Below the pieces are notes generated by a model. That model was given only the letters and a program-made list of their open reading frames with translations. It made no database searches and was not told the origin of the DNA. The translations under genes were made by a program, and so were the position numbers. 22,479 nt of DNA. Origin: Amanita rubescens (lineage: Eukaryota > Basidiomycota > Agaricomycetes > Agaricales > Amanitaceae). Within the stretch, counting starts at the first letter, position 1, and each line of letters begins with the position of its first letter. The stretch spans positions 1-22,479 of the forward strand of contig WION01000727.1 of the NCBI GenBank assembly GCA_015039365.1. The letters run 5' to 3'. This document shows positions 20,545-22,479 of the stretch, in pieces.

Positions 20545-20586
20545 CCCACGTTCCGTGCTCGATTAGGCACGGCACCCAAACGTGGG
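20545..20586. repeat. Hairpin (perfect 8-bp outer stem)
   Basis: CCCACGTT (20545-20552) pairs with AACGTGGG (20579-20586), and an inner GTGC/GCAC pair extends the fold. Confidence 0.6.
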
Positions 20587-20590
20587 AAGG

Positions 20591-20607
20591 GGCTTAGATG
20601 AGCCTAA
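20591..20607 (+). repeat. 17-bp direct repeat, left copy
   Basis: GGCTTAGATGAGCCTAA matches GGCTTAAATGAGTCTAA at 21584-21600 at 15 of 17 positions, in the same orientation, about 990 bp apart. Confidence 0.55.
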
Positions 20608-20623
20608 ACGTGAACGCCCGTGA

Positions 20624-21180
20624 TCACGATCGCTGACGTAACACTCCCAAACTTGGAGTTCTACTGCGCGCGCTAGGATGGCTCATCGTCGACAACGTTT
20701 GTATGACCCCAGAGACGAAGGGAGGACGTAGTAGGTGCCAGGGAATGTGCCGGGGAGGTTCAGGTGTTCTGGAGAGGGTTGTGGTCCATCTGTGGGGAAC
20801 AAGAACGTCGATTCCAACGAATTGGACTTGCTCAGCACCCCGGCCCAAGTCCGTTGTCGATTCAGGTGCATGGTCCTCCCAGTCTGCGGTATGAGCCGTC
20901 GGTGGGCGTATCTCGTTCCACTGCCAATGCTGCTCCCAGTATGGTTGTAACGTGTTTATTCCGCCCTCACTCGCTCGCGGGAATGGGCTCTCAAGGTGCC
21001 AATAGCTCATCCCTGTCATGTAGACCAATGGCCACAGATCAATTGAAAAGCTGAGCATTGCTCCTGCCTCGAAAACGCGCTATCGGAAGAGCTTCTCGGT
21101 TATAGCACCCGATGCGTTGTCTACCGGGTTTTGCAGGTACGTCCTAGTTCTACCCGATTTGTAAATGTGCCTAATTCGGC
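20624..21180. other. Central segment between the inverted arrays
   Basis: A 144-codon minus-strand frame (20624-21058) begins MLSFSIDLWPLVYMTG and is rich in P, T, W and H. I could not match it to a family; overlapping plus-strand frames of 60-96 codons also exist. Treated as uncertain, not as a gene. Confidence 0.3.
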
Positions 21181-21210
21181 TTATAGGTTCACGACGTGGA
21201 ATGGTGCACT

Positions 21211-21310
21211 TCGTTTCACGATGGGTCACGGAGGTTCACGGAGGTTCACGACCATTCACGGTGGTTCACGACGAGTCACGGCAGTTCACAGTGGTTCACG
21301 CCCAATCACG
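21211..21310 (+). repeat. 10-bp tandem array, right arm (10 units)
   Basis: Ten consecutive 10-bp blocks end in TCACG (one in TCACA), consensus GNGGTTCACG. The period is exactly 10 with no slippage. It is inverted relative to the array at 20411-20470. Confidence 0.85.
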
Positions 21311-21414
21311 GTGGTTGGGCATTGCATCCGCATTTTGTCTGATACGGACCGATGATAAATCATGATGATTTGACATGATTTGTCGTGTTCACGAAGATTC
21401 ACGAATGATCGATT

Positions 21415-21430
21415 TGATCATTAATGATCA
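21415..21430. repeat. 16-bp perfect palindrome
   Basis: TGATCATTAATGATCA is its own reverse complement. It lies in a GATCATC-rich block that mirrors the one at 20121-20200. Confidence 0.75.
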
Positions 21431-21583
21431 TCAACAATCATCCTTGTTTTTACACGTTTTGGAAGCGTTGTCCAATTTCGCGGCACATAGAATCTCTGTG
21501 ACGGCCAACGTAAAACTGGTCCATGGCTTGCCGGCGAGATGCAAAAGCAGTCGAAATCTCGTGGTCGATGAACTCAGGGAGGA

Positions 21584-21600
21584 GGCTTAAATGAGTCTAA
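21584..21600 (+). repeat. 17-bp direct repeat, right copy
   Basis: Partner of 20591-20607 (15 of 17 identical). Preceding purine-rich sequence is also alike in the two copies. Confidence 0.55.
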
Positions 21601-21972
21601 CGATACACCGCTAGGAATAAGGTTCTCGACTTCTAATTCTTGCCGCATCGCTTGCGCATTTTTGCAATTCATTCGTTCGCCGCCGTATCACCGCATTCGA
21701 CTTAGGCCCAATAATACACAAAGAGGCCGTGTACAAGGTCTGGCCTGTCATGCAATGTCTTCAAGCCGTCTCGGCTGGCTTTTTTTCAATTCAATCCCCT
21801 GTGCCAAGACCAGCGCAATGCATAGCTAGATGAAACGCAGGCGGTACGGCGGTTGGCATGTGGGAGGTCCAGCCTGTAGGGTCCACCTTGGTGTATAAAA
21901 GCCCTAGCTGCCGTTAGGGAATCCTCAGGCTGGTCCTCCACATCTTTTCGAACGTTAATCCACTTATCTCTA
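21601..21972. other. Intergenic region with promoter of the secreted-protein gene
   Basis: No gene is seen. A run of T at 21780-21786 and a TATA box at 21893 are the only features picked out. Confidence 0.5.
21893..21901 (+). promoter_or_regulatory. TATA box
   Basis: TGTATAAAAG (21892-21901) is a strong TATA match 72-80 bp before the ATG at 21973. The leader between them is rich in C and T, as in many fungal promoters. Confidence 0.65.
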
Positions 21973-22479
21973 ATGCGTCTTACATCTGTTACTCTTGCGT
22001 TCATCTTTTTCGGTACCGTCTTCGCGACGCCGATCTATCCCCTCCGCGGTAATGCCGTCGATCTTTACGTAAGTCGTTGGGCACATCTTCTCGAATTATT
22101 CTAAATTGTTGGATTATTAGAACGAGCGAGTGAAGGGCAACCAATGCCCGGCCTCGGTGGGGATGGGGAGGATCCACCACAATCACCAACTCGTGGTCGA
22201 GGGAAGACCAGAGTGAGTGGCGGTAACCGCAAGGGAAAACAGGTAAGCGGTTCTGCTTTGCAGGGATCATGATATCTGAGAAGCTAACTCTGGTTCTAGA
22301 AAGCAGCTCCCGCCATTACAGGTGAAGGTGACGGGGTGATGCCGGAGATTCTAAATCTCCAACTGGCAGCAAGCGAAGAAAGAGCGTAAGCGACTCCATC
22401 CTATTATGAACCATACTCCGTAAATAACGTCTCATTTAGCAACAAGGAAGCCGATCCGCATCCACAAGCGGAAGAAGTC
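21973..22479 (+). CDS. Small secreted protein, unknown function, cut by window end
   Basis: Exon 1 (21973-22068) encodes MRLTSVTLAFIFFGTVFA, a clear signal peptide, then TPIYPLRGNAVDLY, ending at a GTAAGT donor. Later exons join cleanly: 22121-22242 (PMPGLGGDGEDPPQSPTRGR), 22300-22385 (KAAPAITGEGDGVMPEILNL) and 22440 onward (NKEADPHPQAEEV, still open), with introns 22243-22299 and 22386-22439. The joint between exons 1 and 2 is off by one base if the acceptor at 22120 is used. An acceptor at 22170 restores frame (LY then DPPQSPTRGR) but makes the intron 102 nt, longer than any other here. So either the longer intron or a 1-nt lesion applies. The mature part is glycine-, proline- and lysine-rich and probably disordered. 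No family recognised; an effector-like or wall-associated role would be a guess. Confidence 0.7.

Noticed and set aside
20624..21058. 144-codon frame, initially considered a protein-kinase fragment because of the SIDLWPLVYM start
   Set aside because: No DFG, APE or HRD-type motif follows, and the rest is P/T/W/H-rich without family resemblance.
21131..21365. Repeat peptides translated from the 10-bp array (HGGSRRFTTIHGG-like)
   Set aside because: They follow directly from the DNA repeat in more than one frame and have no start context or splice support.
1..22479. Possible CRISPR array, prokaryotic operon or integrated virus
   Set aside because: Gene structure is eukaryotic with many short introns; the only tandem repeats have 10-bp periods without spacers, and no viral structural or replication genes were seen.

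Overview
This window looks like nuclear DNA from an Agaricomycete-type basidiomycete. Genes are split by many short introns (45 to 65 nt, GT-AG with occasional GC-AG). Several products belong to families typical of mushroom-forming fungi, and promoters carry TATA boxes followed by CT-rich leaders. The exact taxon cannot be read from the sequence. I placed exons by hand from splice signals and family motifs; no alignment or search was run.

Layout, left to right: (1) 50-1047, minus: a broken phosphomannomutase gene. (2) 1170-1500: a GC-rich island with hairpins. (3) 1500-2900: a gene-poor stretch with one unidentified coding relic. (4) 2949-4957, plus: a decayed NCS1-type purine/cytosine permease. 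(5) 5361-7070, minus: a secreted-pathway, multi-pass membrane protein with one in-frame TAG. (6) 7954-9972, plus: a second NCS1 permease, complete in 11 exons. (7) 10161-11927, minus: a coiled-coil protein with a C-terminal J-domain-like HPD motif. (8) 12723-13325, plus: an unrecognised 200-residue protein. (9) 13830-14992, plus: a GT25-family glycosyltransferase. (10) 15311-17639, plus: glutamate decarboxylase in 14 exons, intact except for one extra base. (11) 17827-19607, minus: a pepsin-like aspartic protease in 12 exons, intact except for one missing base. (12) 20120-21600: an unusual repeat region with two 10-bp tandem arrays in inverted orientation. (13) 21973 to the window end, plus: a small secreted-protein gene, cut by the edge.

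The genes do not form an obvious pathway or cluster. The main story is duplication and decay. One permease copy reconstructs perfectly (1482 nt, 493 residues), while its partner 5 kb upstream has several frameshifts, all in its 3' half. Three other multi-exon genes are one small lesion short of intact. Either many genes here decayed recently, or the assembly carries single-base errors; the sequence alone cannot settle which. I did not find a convincing new defence, biosynthetic or mobile system. The least explained structure is the inverted 10-bp array region near 20.4-21.4 kb.
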